Assembly: GCA_036365515.1 (NCBI GenBank)
Contig: CM070876.1
Span: 99,342,150-99,406,149, forward strand
Length of the DNA stretch: 64,000 bases
Source: Torymus aiolomorphi
Lineage: Eukaryota; Arthropoda; Insecta; Hymenoptera; Torymidae
Direction: 5' to 3'
Every line of letters starts with the position of its first letter. Within the stretch, counting starts at the first letter, position 1. Under the pieces are notes generated by a model. It was not told the DNA's origin. It did no database searches and saw nothing but the letters and a program-made list of their open reading frames with translations. Position numbers and translations under genes: made by a program. Positions 12,446 through 24,906 of the stretch are shown one piece after another.

Positions 12446-12521
<76 letters not shown>
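12446..12521 (+). repeat. (ATT)n microsatellite, 5' flank of the LINE
   Basis: Uninterrupted ATT trinucleotides that start inside a satellite unit right after 'acttttggt' and end with 'attACTTTTT' (ACTTTTT at 12522-12528). The same (ATT)n-ACTTTTT arrangement follows the LINE at 17812-17883. Frames of poly-Ile or poly-Leu across it are artefacts. Confidence 0.97.
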
Positions 12522-12523
<2 letters not shown>

Positions 12524-12528
12524 TTTTT

Positions 12529-13245
12529 CCCGGGTTCTATCCAACGATAGATGAGCATTTTTCTATGCTACCGGGCGCGTCCCCAGGTTGTGGATCGGGG
12601 AACAGCCAGCATAGTCTGGTCAGCCGTGAATATAATGAATAAGCGGTCGTGAACAAAGAAATCGTGAGAATGGCAGAATGAATGAGCATTGTGCGAATGG
12701 GCTGCGGCCGACGGATTGTGGATATTCCTGCTAGACTAGCCAAAGGGAGAGTAGTAAACTCCCTAACCGGAGTGGCACGAGATGTCAGTACCTAACCTCT
12801 GCGTTTATTATTATTATTATTATTGATAAACGCATGTTCAATGTGGAAGGACCGCTCTAGTGCTCACTGACTGGAGCCAATGGTGGGGTTGAAGCAATCA
12901 TTGTTGGGCGCAGGTCTGAAGGATTACCTGGTCAGTATTTCCTTATACCCGAAGTTGCGTAGGGCAAATCGCACACCGTCTAGCCCGAGGTTTGGGTCAG
13001 GTATTGGGACGGACCCGACATCGCCCACTCGGTAGGGGTGACGTTAAACCTTTGTTTCATTATGGCGCGGGCCTATCCCGTAACCTTTTTTGTAGAGTCA
13101 CTAGGTGCCGATAGGAGTGACCATCCGACAAACCGCCTCTCGGCTTCGGCATCCATAACTAGGGTTCCTTATAGGCGGGGATAGTAGCCACACCGAGGTG
13201 TGGCTCCCATAGTGGGCGAACCGTCTTAAACAACATATTCTATGC
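12529..13245 (+). other. LINE 5' leader
   Basis: Begins 'cccgggttctatccaacg' straight after the 5' target duplication. It is GC-richer than its flanks and includes a short internal (ATT)n run at 12806-12824. No coding sequence is recognised. It would normally carry the internal promoter of such an element, but I see no diagnostic promoter motif. Confidence 0.6.
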
Positions 13246-14528
13246 ATGATGAATTCAAACACCCAACACAACCAACAAACTAAGGAGAAAGAAGGTGTAT
13301 GCCAGACTGCGGTGGAGAGGGTGCTCGCAGAAATGCGAGCGCTCCTCAAGGTTATGGTGCAGGCACTAAAAGCTCAGCCTAATATCAAAAACGATATTAG
13401 AAAGGGGTTGCCAGTTATGGTAGACCAACTGGAGCAGCTCGAAAGCGCCGTGAAAATGGAACTACGTGCTGCTAAGCAAGCCAGGGCTTACACACCAGCC
13501 AGGACGCAAAGGACGATGTCCTTGGTAGAAAGTATGGGGACACCAACAGGGTCACTTGGCCCCGAGCCACTTGGCGGCACGAAGCGAGGCGCCTCTAGCC
13601 CACCTAGCCTGGATACGGGGGAAAAGCAAGTGAAGAAGAAAAAGGCGGATATCCCTAAGGAAGATTGGGTTGCTGTAAAAAAGTAGAAAAGGGCGGAAGC
13701 AGCCGAAACAACAGCAGCAGCAGCCACAGAAACAGCAGCCGCAACAACAAGCAGAGGAAGCAGAAGACAAAGAAGAAGGAAAAAAAGGTATAATACAAAG
13801 CCGGATGCGATCGTGCTCAAACCGGCAGGTGGTAAGTCGTATGCGGACATTCTGTCCACCTTACGTAAGGCTGTCAAGCCGGAAGAGAGTGGAGTAGAGA
13901 TCCGATCCATCCGGCAAACAAGAGCAGGTCAGGTAATCCTCGAGCTGAAAGAAGGCAATTCAGTAACAAGAACTGCCTTCTCAGAAGCACTCAGAGAAGC
14001 TACTGGAAACGACTGCACCGTTGTTAGGAAACTGATCCCCAGAGTCATCCTGGAGATCAGAGACCTCGACAGTTGCACGTCCAGTGAGGAAGTAGTGGAG
14101 GCCTCAAAAAGAGATCTGCCGACTACAGGGGGTTCCTGCAGTCTGTCTTGACTAGGCCAAATGCGAGGGCACAACGGACGGCCATAGTGACGGTGGACAC
14201 ACCGGCTGCGGAAAAGCTAATGGCCACCGCCCGCATAAAGATAGGCTGGGTCAACTGCAGGATCCGCAGGAGAGCCACGGTTACCCGTTGCTATAAATGT
14301 CTGGGCTTCGGCCATCTTAGCCCGGACTCCAAAGGGCCCGACCGCAGCAAGCGATGCTATCGCTGCGGAGCGGAAGGCCACATGATCGCAGGATGTAATG
14401 CCACCCCACGTTGCTTCCTGTGTCCAGAACAAGCGGACAAACCTGATTCCCGCAACCATATGGCGGGATCAGGAGCCTGTAGGGCCTTCCGAGAGGCACT
14501 TGCAAATGCCAAGAAAAAATGGCGGTAG
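13246..14528 (+). pseudogene. LINE ORF1 (Gag-like, CCHC zinc knuckles), broken
   Basis: ORF1 proteins of this clade bind the element's RNA. The start chosen is the Met at 13246. The N-terminal part (to 13686) is hydrophilic and Lys/Gln-rich. An in-frame TAG at 13684-13686 interrupts it, after which the same frame continues through an Ala/Thr/Arg-rich linker to 14151. A frameshift near 14110-14150 moves the reading to the frame of 14148-14528. That C-terminal part holds the zinc-knuckle region, with 'CYKCLGFGH' followed by 'CYRCGAEGHMIAGC' and 'CFLC'. It ends by overlapping the ORF2 start at 14519. One stop and one frameshift are seen. Confidence 0.85.
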
Positions 14529-17500
14529 TTCTGCAGGGTAATATGCACAGGAGCAGGGCAGCTCACGACCTCCTGGAATAGATCTGTTTCGAGATAAACA
14601 CTGATATTGTACTAATCAGCGAACAGTATCGAAACAGAGATGGTCCAGGATGGTTTGCAGATGACCTGGGCACCGCAGCCATCTGGAACCGTGACCCGCA
14701 GAATATCCACATTGCGGGTCATGGCGGCGCAGCGGTTTTTGTTTGGCTGAGGCACCAGCAAACTCACTACATAAGTGTATACCTCACTCCAAACCAGACC
14801 ATCAGCGACTTCCAGGCCAAGCTGGAGGGCCTGGAGGATGCAACACGGGAGATGCAGGGTGAGCTGATTATCGCCGGGGACTTCAATGCTAAAGCCCCGG
14901 AGTGGCGGGAAGCTTGGTCGGATCGTAGGGGCCGGCTGGTTATGGATATGGCCAGTCGGCTGACCTCGTGGTACTAAATAAAGGTACGACGTCGATCTTC
15001 AGACGATCGGGCTACAGGGAGACCATTATCGACGTCTCCCTGGCAAGCGAACGCCTAGCCGGGCGAATCCAGAGCTGGCATGTGATCGAGGACTATACAG
15101 GAAGCGATCACATGTATATCACGTTCCGTGTGCGTGATAGCAGCCCGGCTCCGTTTCCGCACAAGCGCGGCCCCCCCAGGTGGAACATCGCCAAGATGAA
15201 CTACGAGAGGTTTGCCACGGCGATAGAACACGGACAGCGAACACTGCGTGAGATCCCGGAATCGCTGCCGCTATCTGCGCGGGCAAAAATGGTGACCGAC
15301 TACACCATGAAGGTCATCGGAAAGGCCTGCGCGGAGACAGTTCCCAGGAAATCAACACGTGGGTCAAGACGACCTGCTTACTGATGGACGAACGACATCG
15401 CGGACCTTCGTAAGACGTGCCTGTAGTTGCGACGCAGAACGCAGAGGGTCAAAAAACGCGATCTCGACGCAGCCCCCTTGGCCGCAGAGTACAAGGCGGC
15501 CAAGAAATCCCTAAAGAAGGTCATCAAGTCCAGCCGGCAGCGATGCTGGAAAGAGCTGGGGGAAGAGATGGATCACGATCCATGGGGATTAGGGTACAAG
15601 ATCGTTATGCGCAAGCTGGCGACCTTTGGTTCGTCAGCGCCGAAAGATGCGCAAACGATCACGAACATCGTACGTGCCCTTTTCCCCGAACACCCAAGGA
15701 GACCAGATGGCCCAGCAACATCCGGCCCGTTCGAAACTCCTCTGTTTACGAACATGGAGCTCTCCACCGCAATAAAATCTTTGCTTAATAAGAGAGCTCC
15801 GAGGCCGGATGGATTACCAGCAGAGCTGCTGAAAGCCATCGGCGGCAGTCACCCGCGCCTCTTGCTGGACATGTACAACTCCTGCCTGAAGGCGGGCATT
15901 TTCCTGCCCGCTGGAAGACAGCGAGACTTGTCCTCATCAGCAAGGACAAGGGTCCAGCAGAGAGCCGGTCGGCCTCCCGCCCGCTGTGCATGCTAGACAC
16001 GGCGGGAAAACTCCTGGAGAAACTGCTGAAACCTCGCCTCCAGGCAGCCATAAGTGCGTTCGGAGATCTGGCTCCGCGGCAGTATGGCTTCAGGCGAGAT
16101 AAGTCAACCGTAGACGCAATCCAGGAGGTGGTAAATGCCGCCAGGTCAACGGAACAGGGCAACCATTACTCTCGCCCTATTTGTCTGCTGGCCACCTTGG
16201 ACGTTAAAAACGCGTTTAACTCAGTTAGGTGGGACAAGGCGCTGGAAGCTTTCAAGCGGGACATTCGTATCCCCGCGTATCTTTTACGCATTCTTGGGGA
16301 TTATCTGAGGGACCGCTCGATAACTTACGACACGGAGGATGGACCAATAAAGAGGGAAATAACATCTGGGGCAGCTCAGGGCTCCATGCTGGGTCCCGAT
16401 ATATGGAATGTATTCTATGACGGGATCCTGCTCATGGAAATGCCCGAGGACACCTTTCTGGTTGGGTACGCTGACCACATAGCGGTGGTCATCGTAGTCA
16501 GAGACGTTGACCTCACTAGGCTGCTACTCAACCGGGTAATGCGTCGCGTTTTCTCCTGGCTGGAGTATCACGGGCTTGAATTAGCCACAAAGAAGACGGA
16601 GGTCGTGCTACTCACGAAGAGGCACATCAATACCATGTGCCCCTTTCAAGTAGGAGACGCGACGGTCCAGGCAAAGAGTGCAGTGAGGTACCTGGGAGTG
16701 ACGCTTGATAACAAGCTCACCTTCAGTGAACACCTCACCATAGTGACGGAAAAGGCGGCAGCAGTAACATCCTCGCAGAGTAGGCTCATGGCCAATACCA
16801 CCGGCCCCCGGCCTTGTAAAAGGCGCCTACTCATGCGTGCCGCCGAAGCCGTCATGCTGTACGGAGCGGAGGTCTGGGCCGATGCGCTGCGGAAAGACGT
16901 GGACAGGAAGCGTCTCGCCGCGGTGCAACGGAGAGCAGCACACTCCGGATCGCGATAAGCTCTTACCGCACGGTCTCCGAGCCCGCGATGTTAGTGGTCG
17001 CTGGGGTAATACCCATCGACCTTCTTGCACTGGAGAGAACGCTTCGTCCATCAGCAGAAGCCTGCTCTTGGGGTAGTGGAGGCCCACAGAACGGCCAGGG
17101 CCAACGCGCACCATCCAGGCTTGGCAGCATCGGTGGGAATCCTCCACTAAAGGAAGATGGACGGATTCCCGGGCTGATCCCACAGAGTGGACACCTGGCT
17201 GTTTCCGAAAGGATGTGATGCAGAGGTAAATTACTACCTCACCCAATTCTTCGACTGGGCACGGCCTGTTCCGCGCATACCTGCACCAAGATGGGTAAAG
17301 TCGCGGAGCCAGGCTGCAGCTATCGTGAGGGCCTCCCGGACGACGTGCTCCACACCTTCTTCGTATGCGGAAGGTGGACCAGAAGGCGAAAGAGGGCACT
17401 AGAGAGGACCTTGGCTGCATATCACCTGACAATATAGTCAGGTTGATGCCTGAGGTCCTCAACAATGGCGCGAAAGTCGCCTCCTATGTGAAGGCGATCT

Positions 17501-17650
17501 TGCGCCAAAAAAGGAAGAGGAGAACAGCAGATCAGCCGTCCGCAGGCACCGTAGCTGTTCACGGGAAAAAAAAGACCCCTGCGGGTCTGAACGGCCGATC
17601 TGAAGTGAGAAGGTGCCGCTCAGGCGGAGCAAGCCCTCCCCTGAAGTAAT
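14519..17650 (+). pseudogene. LINE ORF2 (endonuclease + reverse transcriptase), broken
   Basis: ORF2 would nick the target and copy the RNA. ATG 14519 overlaps the ORF1 stop. The apurinic-type endonuclease spans about 14519-15130: 'GDFNAKAPEW' is the Asp/Asn catalytic patch and 'GSDHMYI' the terminal SDH motif. A TAG at 14579-14581 and a frameshift near 14960 break it. Further changes of frame occur near 15380-15430 and 15900-15990. The reverse transcriptase lies about 15750-16960 with 'YGFRRDKSTVDAI', 'LDVKNAFNSV' and 'GAAQGSMLGP'. The catalytic box reads YADH, not YADD (His codon 16476-16478). A Cys/His tail ('HTFFVCGRW') lies near 17350. Confidence 0.88.
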
Positions 17651-17810
17651 GAGTAAAACGGTGCCGGCGGAGGGTCTGCACAGTAGTGCAGAGCAGAAAG
17701 GGTTAGTGTTTTTAGTAGGTAGGAATCCCACACGCCGTGGGAGTGCGGAGCCTCTTGCGGTGTCTCCTGAGCTGGCATGGATATGCGGCGTAAAAAAAAA
17801 AAAAAAAAAA

Positions 17811-17811
<1 letters not shown>

Positions 17812-17876
<65 letters not shown>
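17812..17876 (+). repeat. (ATT)n microsatellite, 3' flank of the LINE
   Basis: ATT repeats with one ATTCTT interruption follow the poly-A tail directly, then ACTTTTT (17877-17883) and resumed satellite 'ggtattcaaacgcagg'. This is the mirror of the 5' junction and supports target-site duplication inside a pre-existing ATT run. Confidence 0.95.
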
Positions 17877-17878
<2 letters not shown>

Positions 17879-20800
17879 TTTTTGGTATTCAAACGCAGGA
17901 AATTTCGATTTGGTTCGTCGTTTTTCTCTAAATAACGTAGGTTTATGATAGAAATGGCTGCTTTTACCAATATATCCTAAAATATGATGAAAAGTGCGTG
18001 GAATCCTGCAAAAATAAAGAAATACCATGATTATCTGTACTATTTGTTCTTAATAAGATGGAAATATGCATTATTATCATTGTTTACCTCAAAATAATGT
18101 AGTTTTATACTAAATAAGCCTGTTTTAACTAATATTTACCTGGTATATGATGGGAAATGTGCGTTGAATCTGCAAAAATACAGTTAAAACAATGATTTTC
18201 GTAATTTTGGTATTCAAACGAAGGAAATTTCGATTTGGTTCATTGTGCTTTATCAAAATAACGTAGGTTTATACTAGAAATGTTTGATTTTACCAATATA
18301 TTTCTGATATATGGTGAAAAATATCTGCATTACCTATATTTTCCTAGTAAATAGTGAAAAGTGCGTGAATCCTGCAAAAAACGGGAAAACCATGATCAAA
18401 GTATTTTTTGCTCTTAATGAGCTGGAAAATAAGTTCTAACTAAATATGCCTGTTTATACTAACATTTACCTGGTATATGGTGAAATGTGCTTGGGATCCT
18501 GCAAAAAACAAGGAAATCCATGATTTTCACTACGATTTGCTCTTAATGAGCTGGAAGTTGCGATTTGGTTCGTTGTTATTCTCAAAATAACGTAGGTTTA
18601 TGCTAGAAATGCTTGTTTTTACCCATATTTTCCTAATATATGGTGAAAAATATCTATTTTTACCAACATTTTCCTAGTATCTTGTGAAAACTGAGTGGAA
18701 TCCTGCAAAAACAACGGAAAACCATGATTCAAAATAATTTTTGTTCTTCGCGAGCTGGAAAAATGACTTTGAATTTTTCTGTTCCCAAAATTAAGTAGGT
18801 TTGTATTAAAAATGCCTGTTTTTACCAATATTTACCTAGTATATGGTGAAAAATGCGTGCAATCCTGCAAAAAACAGGGAAAAAGTATTTCCAGTAATTT
18901 TTGGTATTCTAACGCAGGAAATTTCAATCTGGTTCGTTGTTTTTCTTAAATAACGTAGGCTCATGATAGAAATGATTGTTTATACCAATATTTTCCTAAA
19001 ATATGGTGTAAAATGTGTGGAATCCTGCAAAAAACAGCGAAAAACCATGCATTTCGGAACTTTTTGCTATTAAAGAGCTGGAAAGATAGATTTGCCTCAT
19101 TGTTTTCTTCATAATAAGGTAGTTTTATACTAAATATGCCTGTTTTTACCAATATTTACCTAATATATGGTGAAAAGTGCCTGTTTTTTTACCAATATTT
19201 TCCTAGTATATTATGAAAAGTGCGTGGAATCCTGCAAAGAAACAGGTAAGAAAAATGATTATCAGTACTTTTTGGTATTCAAAAACAGGAATTTTGATTT
19301 GGTTCCTTGTTTTTCTCAAAATAATAATGTAGGTTTATGCTAGAGATGCTCGTTTTTACCAATATGCTCCTGATATATGGTGAAAAATACCTGTTTGTAC
19401 CTATATTTTCCTAGTATATGGTTAAAAGTGCGTTGAATCCTGCAAAAAACGGGAAACCCATGATTTAATTACTCTTTGCTCTCAATGAGCTTGAAAAAAG
19501 TTTTGCACTAAATATGCCTGTTTTTACCAATATTGACCTAGTATATTGTGAAAAGTGCATAGACTCCTTGCGAAAAATAGGGAAAACCATGATTTACAGT
19601 ACTTTTTGTTATTGAAACACAGAAAATTTCGATTTGGTTTGTTATTTTTCTCAAAATAACGTAGGTTTCTGCTAGAAATGCCTGTTTTTAACATTATTTT
19701 CCTAATATATTGTGCAAAATACCTGCTTTTACCAATATTTTTCTAATATATGGTGAAAAATGCCGGTTATTACCTATATTTTCCTAGTATATAGTGAAAA
19801 GTCCGTGGAATCCTGCAAAAAAAAGAAAAACCATGATTTTCAGTAGTTTTTGCTTTTAATGAGCTGGAAAAATGGATTTGCACCATTGTTCTCCGCAAAG
19901 TAACGTAGGTTTGTGCTAGACTTGCTTGTTTTTACCAATATTTTCCTAATATAAGGTGAACAATGCCTGTTTTTACCAATATGTATCTGGTATATGGTGA
20001 AATGTGCTTGGAATCCGGCAAAAAACCGGGAAAACCATGACTTTCATTCCTTTTTTGGTATTCAAAGGCAGGAAATTTCGATTTGGTTCGTTGTTTCTCT
20101 CAAAATAACACAGGTTTCTGCTAGAAATGCATGATTTTACCAATGTTTTCCTAATATATGGTGAAGAGTGCGTGAGATCCTGCAAAAAACAAGGAAATCC
20201 ATGATTTTCACTAATTTTTGCTCTTAATGAGCTGGAAGTTGCGACTTGGTTCATTGTTTTTGTCAAAATAACGTAGGTTTATGCTAGAAATGCTTGTTTT
20301 TACCCATATTTTCCTAATATATGGTGAAAAATGCCTGTATTTATCAACATTTTCCTAGTATCTTCTGAAAAATGCGTGCAATCCTGCAAAAAACAGGGAA
20401 AAAAGGATTTTCAGTACTTTTTGGTATTCAAACGCAGGAAATTTCGATTTGTTTCGTTGTTTTTCTCAAAATAACGTACGTTTATGATTGAAATATCTGT
20501 TTTTAACATTAGTTTCCTAATATATGGTGAAAAATGCTTGTTTTTACCAATATTTTCCTAGTATATGGTGAAAAGTGCGTCGAATTCTGCAAAAAACTGG
20601 AAAAAACATGAATTTCAGTACTTTCTGTTATTCAAACACAGGAAATTTCGATTTGGTTCGTTGTTTTTCTCAAAATAGCACAGGTTTATGCTAGCAATGT
20701 CTGATTTTACCAATATTTTCGTAATATATGGTGAGAAATGCCAGTTTTTAAAAATATTTTCCAGGTATATCGTGAAAAGTGCGTGGTATCCTGCACAAAA

Positions 20801-21775
20801 CAGCGAGAAACAATGATTTTCAGTACCTTTTGCTCTTAATGCTCTAGAAAAGTGGATTTGCATAATATTTTTGCTCAAAATAACGTAGTTTTATACTAAA
20901 TATGCCCGTTGTTACCAATATTTTCCTGAAATATGGTGAAAAGTGCGTGGAATCCTGCAAAAAAAAGGAAAACCATGACTTTCAGTAGTTTATGCTCTTA
21001 ATAAGCTGGAAAAATGGTTTTGCATCATTGTTTTCCGCAAAACAACGTCGGTTTGTGCTAGTAATGTTTCTTTTTACCAATATTTTCCTAATGTAAGGTG
21101 AAAAATGCCTGTTTTTACCAATATCTTTCTAGTATACGGAGAAAAGTGCATGGAATCCTGCAAAAAACAGGAAGAACCATGATTTAAGGTACTTTTTGGT
21201 ATTCAAATGCAGGATATTTTTATTTGGTTCGTTGTTTTTCTCAAAATATGTAGGTTCATGCAAGTAATTCCTGTTTTTACCAATATCTCTCTAATATGAG
21301 GTGAAAAATACCTGTTTTTACCAATATTTTCCTAGTATATTGTGATAAGTGCGTGGAATCCTGCGAAAAACAACGAAAAACCACGATTTTCATTAATTTT
21401 TGTTCTTAATGAGCTGGAAAAATGAAGTTGTATCAATGTTTTCCTCAAAATGACGTAGTTTTCTACGAAAAATACCTGTTTTTACCAATATTTACCTAGT
21501 ATATGGCGAAAAGTGCGTGGAATCCAGCAACAAACAGGGAAAAAATTGATTTTCAGTACTTTTTGTTATTCAAACGCAGGAAATTTCGTTTTGGTTCGTT
21601 GTTTTTCTCAAAATAACGTACGTTTATGATAGTAATGTATATTTTTATGATTAGTTTCCTAATATATGTTGAAAAATGCCTGTTTTTACCAATATTTTCC
21701 TAGTATAGTGTGTATCGTGCGTGGAATCCTGCAAAAAATAGGGAAAACCGTGATTTTAATTACTTTTGCTCTTAA
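17877..21775 (+). repeat. Complex satellite array
   Basis: The cleanest stretch of the family, about 20 or more units in one orientation. Spacing between successive 'gcgtggaatcctgc' landmarks alternates between about 160 and about 200 bp (for example 20777, 20943, 21146, 21350, 21511, 21718), according to whether the 40-bp 'taccaatattttcct' module is single or double. Two variant middles alternate: 'gctcttaatgagctgg' and 'ggtattcaaacgcagg'. Confidence 0.93.
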
Positions 21776-22381
21776 GGCGGTCTTACACCTTGTGGCTTCT
21801 GAGGTCAAAATGAGCTATAAAAGAAAGAAAAATGTAGTTTAAACAAAATACAATAAATATACTATAAATATACACTATTTCTGATAATATGGCCAAATAC
21901 TTAATCTGTAGACCAATTTTACTCAGAGATATAGCATTTTCAATTTTTTTCAATTGGCGTAACTTTAAAAAAAAACTATTGCATTGATTTTCAAGGGAGA
22001 GGAACTAAATTCCTTGAAATTCATGCAGTTATGGCAGGAAGAGTTGGAAAAATAAAATTTCTGAAAATTAATATTTTTTTTATGGAAAAACTGCTTTAAA
22101 TTTATGATTTTTATGAATTTCTATGTTTTTTTGTGAATTTACCATTTTAAAATTATTTAATAAAATATTTTTCAGATTTCCAACTCTTCGTGCCATAGAT
22201 GAATAAATTTCAAGTAATTCAGGCGCTCTTCCATCAAAATCAATGGAATAGTTTTTTTTTAAAGTAACGCCAAACTTTAAAAAGCACATTTTGGGAAATA
22301 AGCCTACAAAGAAAAATACCATAGAACTTCAAAAATAACCAGCCATTAGGTTCCAAATTTTTTTCCCTTCATGAAACTCAC
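21776..22381. repeat. Foldback (large inverted repeat)
   Basis: The two halves are reverse complements with moderate divergence: 'ggcgtaactttaaaaaaaaa' near 21956 pairs with the inverse near 22275, and 'aagagttggaaa' near 22040 pairs with the inverse near 22180. The outer ends are less well matched. It lies between the satellite (which stops after 'gctcttaa') and the left end of the 22.4-27.8 kb transposon. It could be a separate foldback element or part of that transposon's left end. Confidence 0.7.
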
Positions 22382-23280
22382 AAGGAAGGTACCCCAAGTG
22401 TAAGTCGCCGATTTGGACGATATTGCAATATGTTGTAGTACATTAAAAAATAAGAGACACGTATTTTTTTTTCGTGCTGTTAGAGACTTTAAGGGGGTGA
22501 AATCTACCCCTAAAGTTCAGCCTCAAAAACAGTTTTTTTCAAATATTTCAAAAACGAATAAAGCTCGTTTAATGAAACCGACGCCAAAAGTTGTAGAATA
22601 AAAAAGCCTTCAAAACAGCATTACTTTCAATTTTAAGGGTAGCAACCCCTATTTTTTTTCAAGAAAACTAAGCTTTTCTCATCAATTTTCAGTTACAAAA
22701 ATTACAATAAATTATATATCGCCTCAAAACAGATTTCATTTAAAAGAAAATTAAAAAATAAAGTTGACCTGTCCCCTGGTTTTGGCCAAAATTATTTTTT
22801 AGGGGGGAACTACCCCTTATTTATATTTTGTTCATTATTTCAGAAATAAATAAAGACATCTTAATAAAACCAACGCTAAAAATTTTAAAATAAGAAAGGC
22901 TTCAAAACAGCATTATTTTCAATTTTAAGGGTAGCAACCCTATTTTTTTTAAAGACAACTAAGCTTTTTCATCATTTTTCAGCTATAAAAATTATAATAA
23001 ATTATATATCGCCTTAAAACTGATTCCATTTAAAAGAAAATTAAAGAATAAAGTTCACCTGTCCCGTGGTTTTAACCAAAATTATTTTATATGGGTAACT
23101 ACCCCTTATTTTTATTTTGTTCATTATTTCAGAAATAAATAAAGATACCTTAATAAAACTAACGCTAAAAATCTTAAAATTAAAAAGGCCATAAATCTGC
23201 ATAACTTTCAATTTTAAGGGTAGCAACCGCTATTTTTTTAAAGGAAATTAAGTTTTTATCAATTTTCAGCTATAAAAATT
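22382..23280 (+). repeat. Left inverted arm of the transposon, with internal subrepeats
   Basis: Three direct subrepeats of about 290 bp, each containing 'caattttaagggtagcaacc' (near 22630, 22920, 23210) and 'ataaattatatatcgcc'. All are found inverted in the right arm. The open frames here are short and without domains. Confidence 0.85.
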
Positions 23281-24906
23281 ACAATAAATATATCTCTTTA
23301 AAAACCATTCCATTGAAAAAATTGACCATCAAATTTTGACCAATAACACAGACAAACGCTATGTAATTTTAGCGCTTTCGGGCAATACGAAATACTAATA
23401 TATCATTAATTTTGCAAAATTAGTTAGGTTAAACTACTTGTTTAAACGGATTATTGTAAAGCTTTTTCGAAAAACTAATTTTGACTTGAATTCCACAAGA
23501 AAAGTAACGTGTTTATTTAAACTTTTATATGTTGTAGTGAACCAAAAAACGAAAAATATTTATATTTTTTATCTTTGAATAATACATTTTAAAGGGGTGC
23601 AAATCATCCCCGGAAGTTCATTATGTTCTTACTTCCCTTTATTATATTTTATGTATTATTATAAATACTTCGTCAAAGGCAATCGTACCATTTTGATACG
23701 TGATAAATAAAGCATTAAAAAAAATTAATGTGTTTGTGCGTGTGTGTACGTGAATGTAAGTGATTTTTATGCAGTAAATAAGAGTAATCGCTGATTGTGA
23801 ATGAGAAAATAATACGTTATTTTTATGTTATTATGAGGCGGATATTTATAGATTGGTGATTTAACTCGTAGTTTCATATATTGCTGGCAAACATTGTATT
23901 TATAAATCGGTAGAGTTCCAGTCGTGCAGTGTTGTTTTGTGAAAGTGGTTATTTCTACAATATTGTGGTTGTAATATTGCATCAATTCATTTTTTTTAAT
24001 GTCAGCAGCACTACAAAACTACAGGTAAATGTCTATTTATATATCAGATCTAATGCATTAATTGTAAGAATTTCGTATCTGTCTATAGGCTTTAATAAAA
24101 TTATAACAGCTTTTCAAAATTAGATTTTGCGTTATTTTTAATGAAAATATTAGAAAGTATGCAATTTCGTACATTGTTACATTTTTGGAGATACATTTGA
24201 CGTTATAGAGCACAAATAGTTTAAATTGATTTTTCTTTAATTTTAAAGATTTAAAAAATCCTGATTTATAAGTGCATAAAGTATTTTTAATATTTTTACG
24301 AAAATTAAAAAGTGTATCAAAATATACTTTATTGTGTATACTGTATTGTTTACTTTCTGTTATTAACAAAATTATAGACTCCTGATTCAATTTTTAGCCA
24401 AAATTGTATACGGTTCCTTTACTATTAGATGTTTTACAAATAATAAATTTTACATACAAATAATAATTTTAAATAACTAAATCTTAATTTTAATAAATCT
24501 AAATTAACAGGCATTGTGCAATACATCTTATCGATTGCTGTTTACAAATTTAAAAAAAAAACTCGAGATTACCTTCTTTTCATTTTAATCAAGCGCTTTA
24601 GTAAAGAAATATACAGATACGATATTCTTAATAGATGCTTAACAGGATGGCCCAAAGTATAAATATTTGTTTTATTTGTATGTGTCGCCTTTTTAAATGC
24701 TACATTATTATCTTGTGAAAATATGGTATTTTTTTAATATTTAAACAAATATTTCCCGGTAAAAAGACATTGGTCGCATGATGGCGTACATCAGTAAAAG
24801 CGTACAACGTACAAATAGCTATGTTCTCGCAACATAGTAATGTAACGTTTAGAGGGGTGACGCATACAAATTAAAAAAATGTTTTTATTTTCAGCATTCT
24901 ATATAT
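23281..24906. other. Transposon interior upstream of the transposase; nothing recognised
   Basis: AT-rich sequence with short frames only. It may hold the transposase promoter and leader, but no motif decides this. Confidence 0.4.

Larger units (their letters stand above)
12529..17811 (+). mobile_element. R1-clade-like non-LTR retrotransposon (LINE), defective
   Basis: A nearly full-length element of about 5.3 kb. It has a 5' leader, ORF1 with zinc knuckles, ORF2 with endonuclease and reverse transcriptase, a 3' UTR and a poly-A tail (17792-17811). It lies between two (ATT)n tracts, each joined to ACTTTTT, which marks the target duplication. The GC-rich coding sequence contrasts with the AT-rich satellite. 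Several stops and frameshifts make it non-autonomous now. R1-clade assignment rests on the ORF1 zinc-knuckle style, the endonuclease and the absence of a visible RNase H; it is a family-level judgement. Confidence 0.9.

Noticed and set aside
12356..12642. Open frames of poly-Ile/poly-Leu
   Set aside because: Translation of the (ATT)n microsatellite.
18200..20700. Possible CENP-B box in the satellite ('ttcgatttggttcg')
   Set aside because: It lacks the CGGG half of the box, so the resemblance to the mammalian motif is too weak, despite the CENPB-like transposase nearby.
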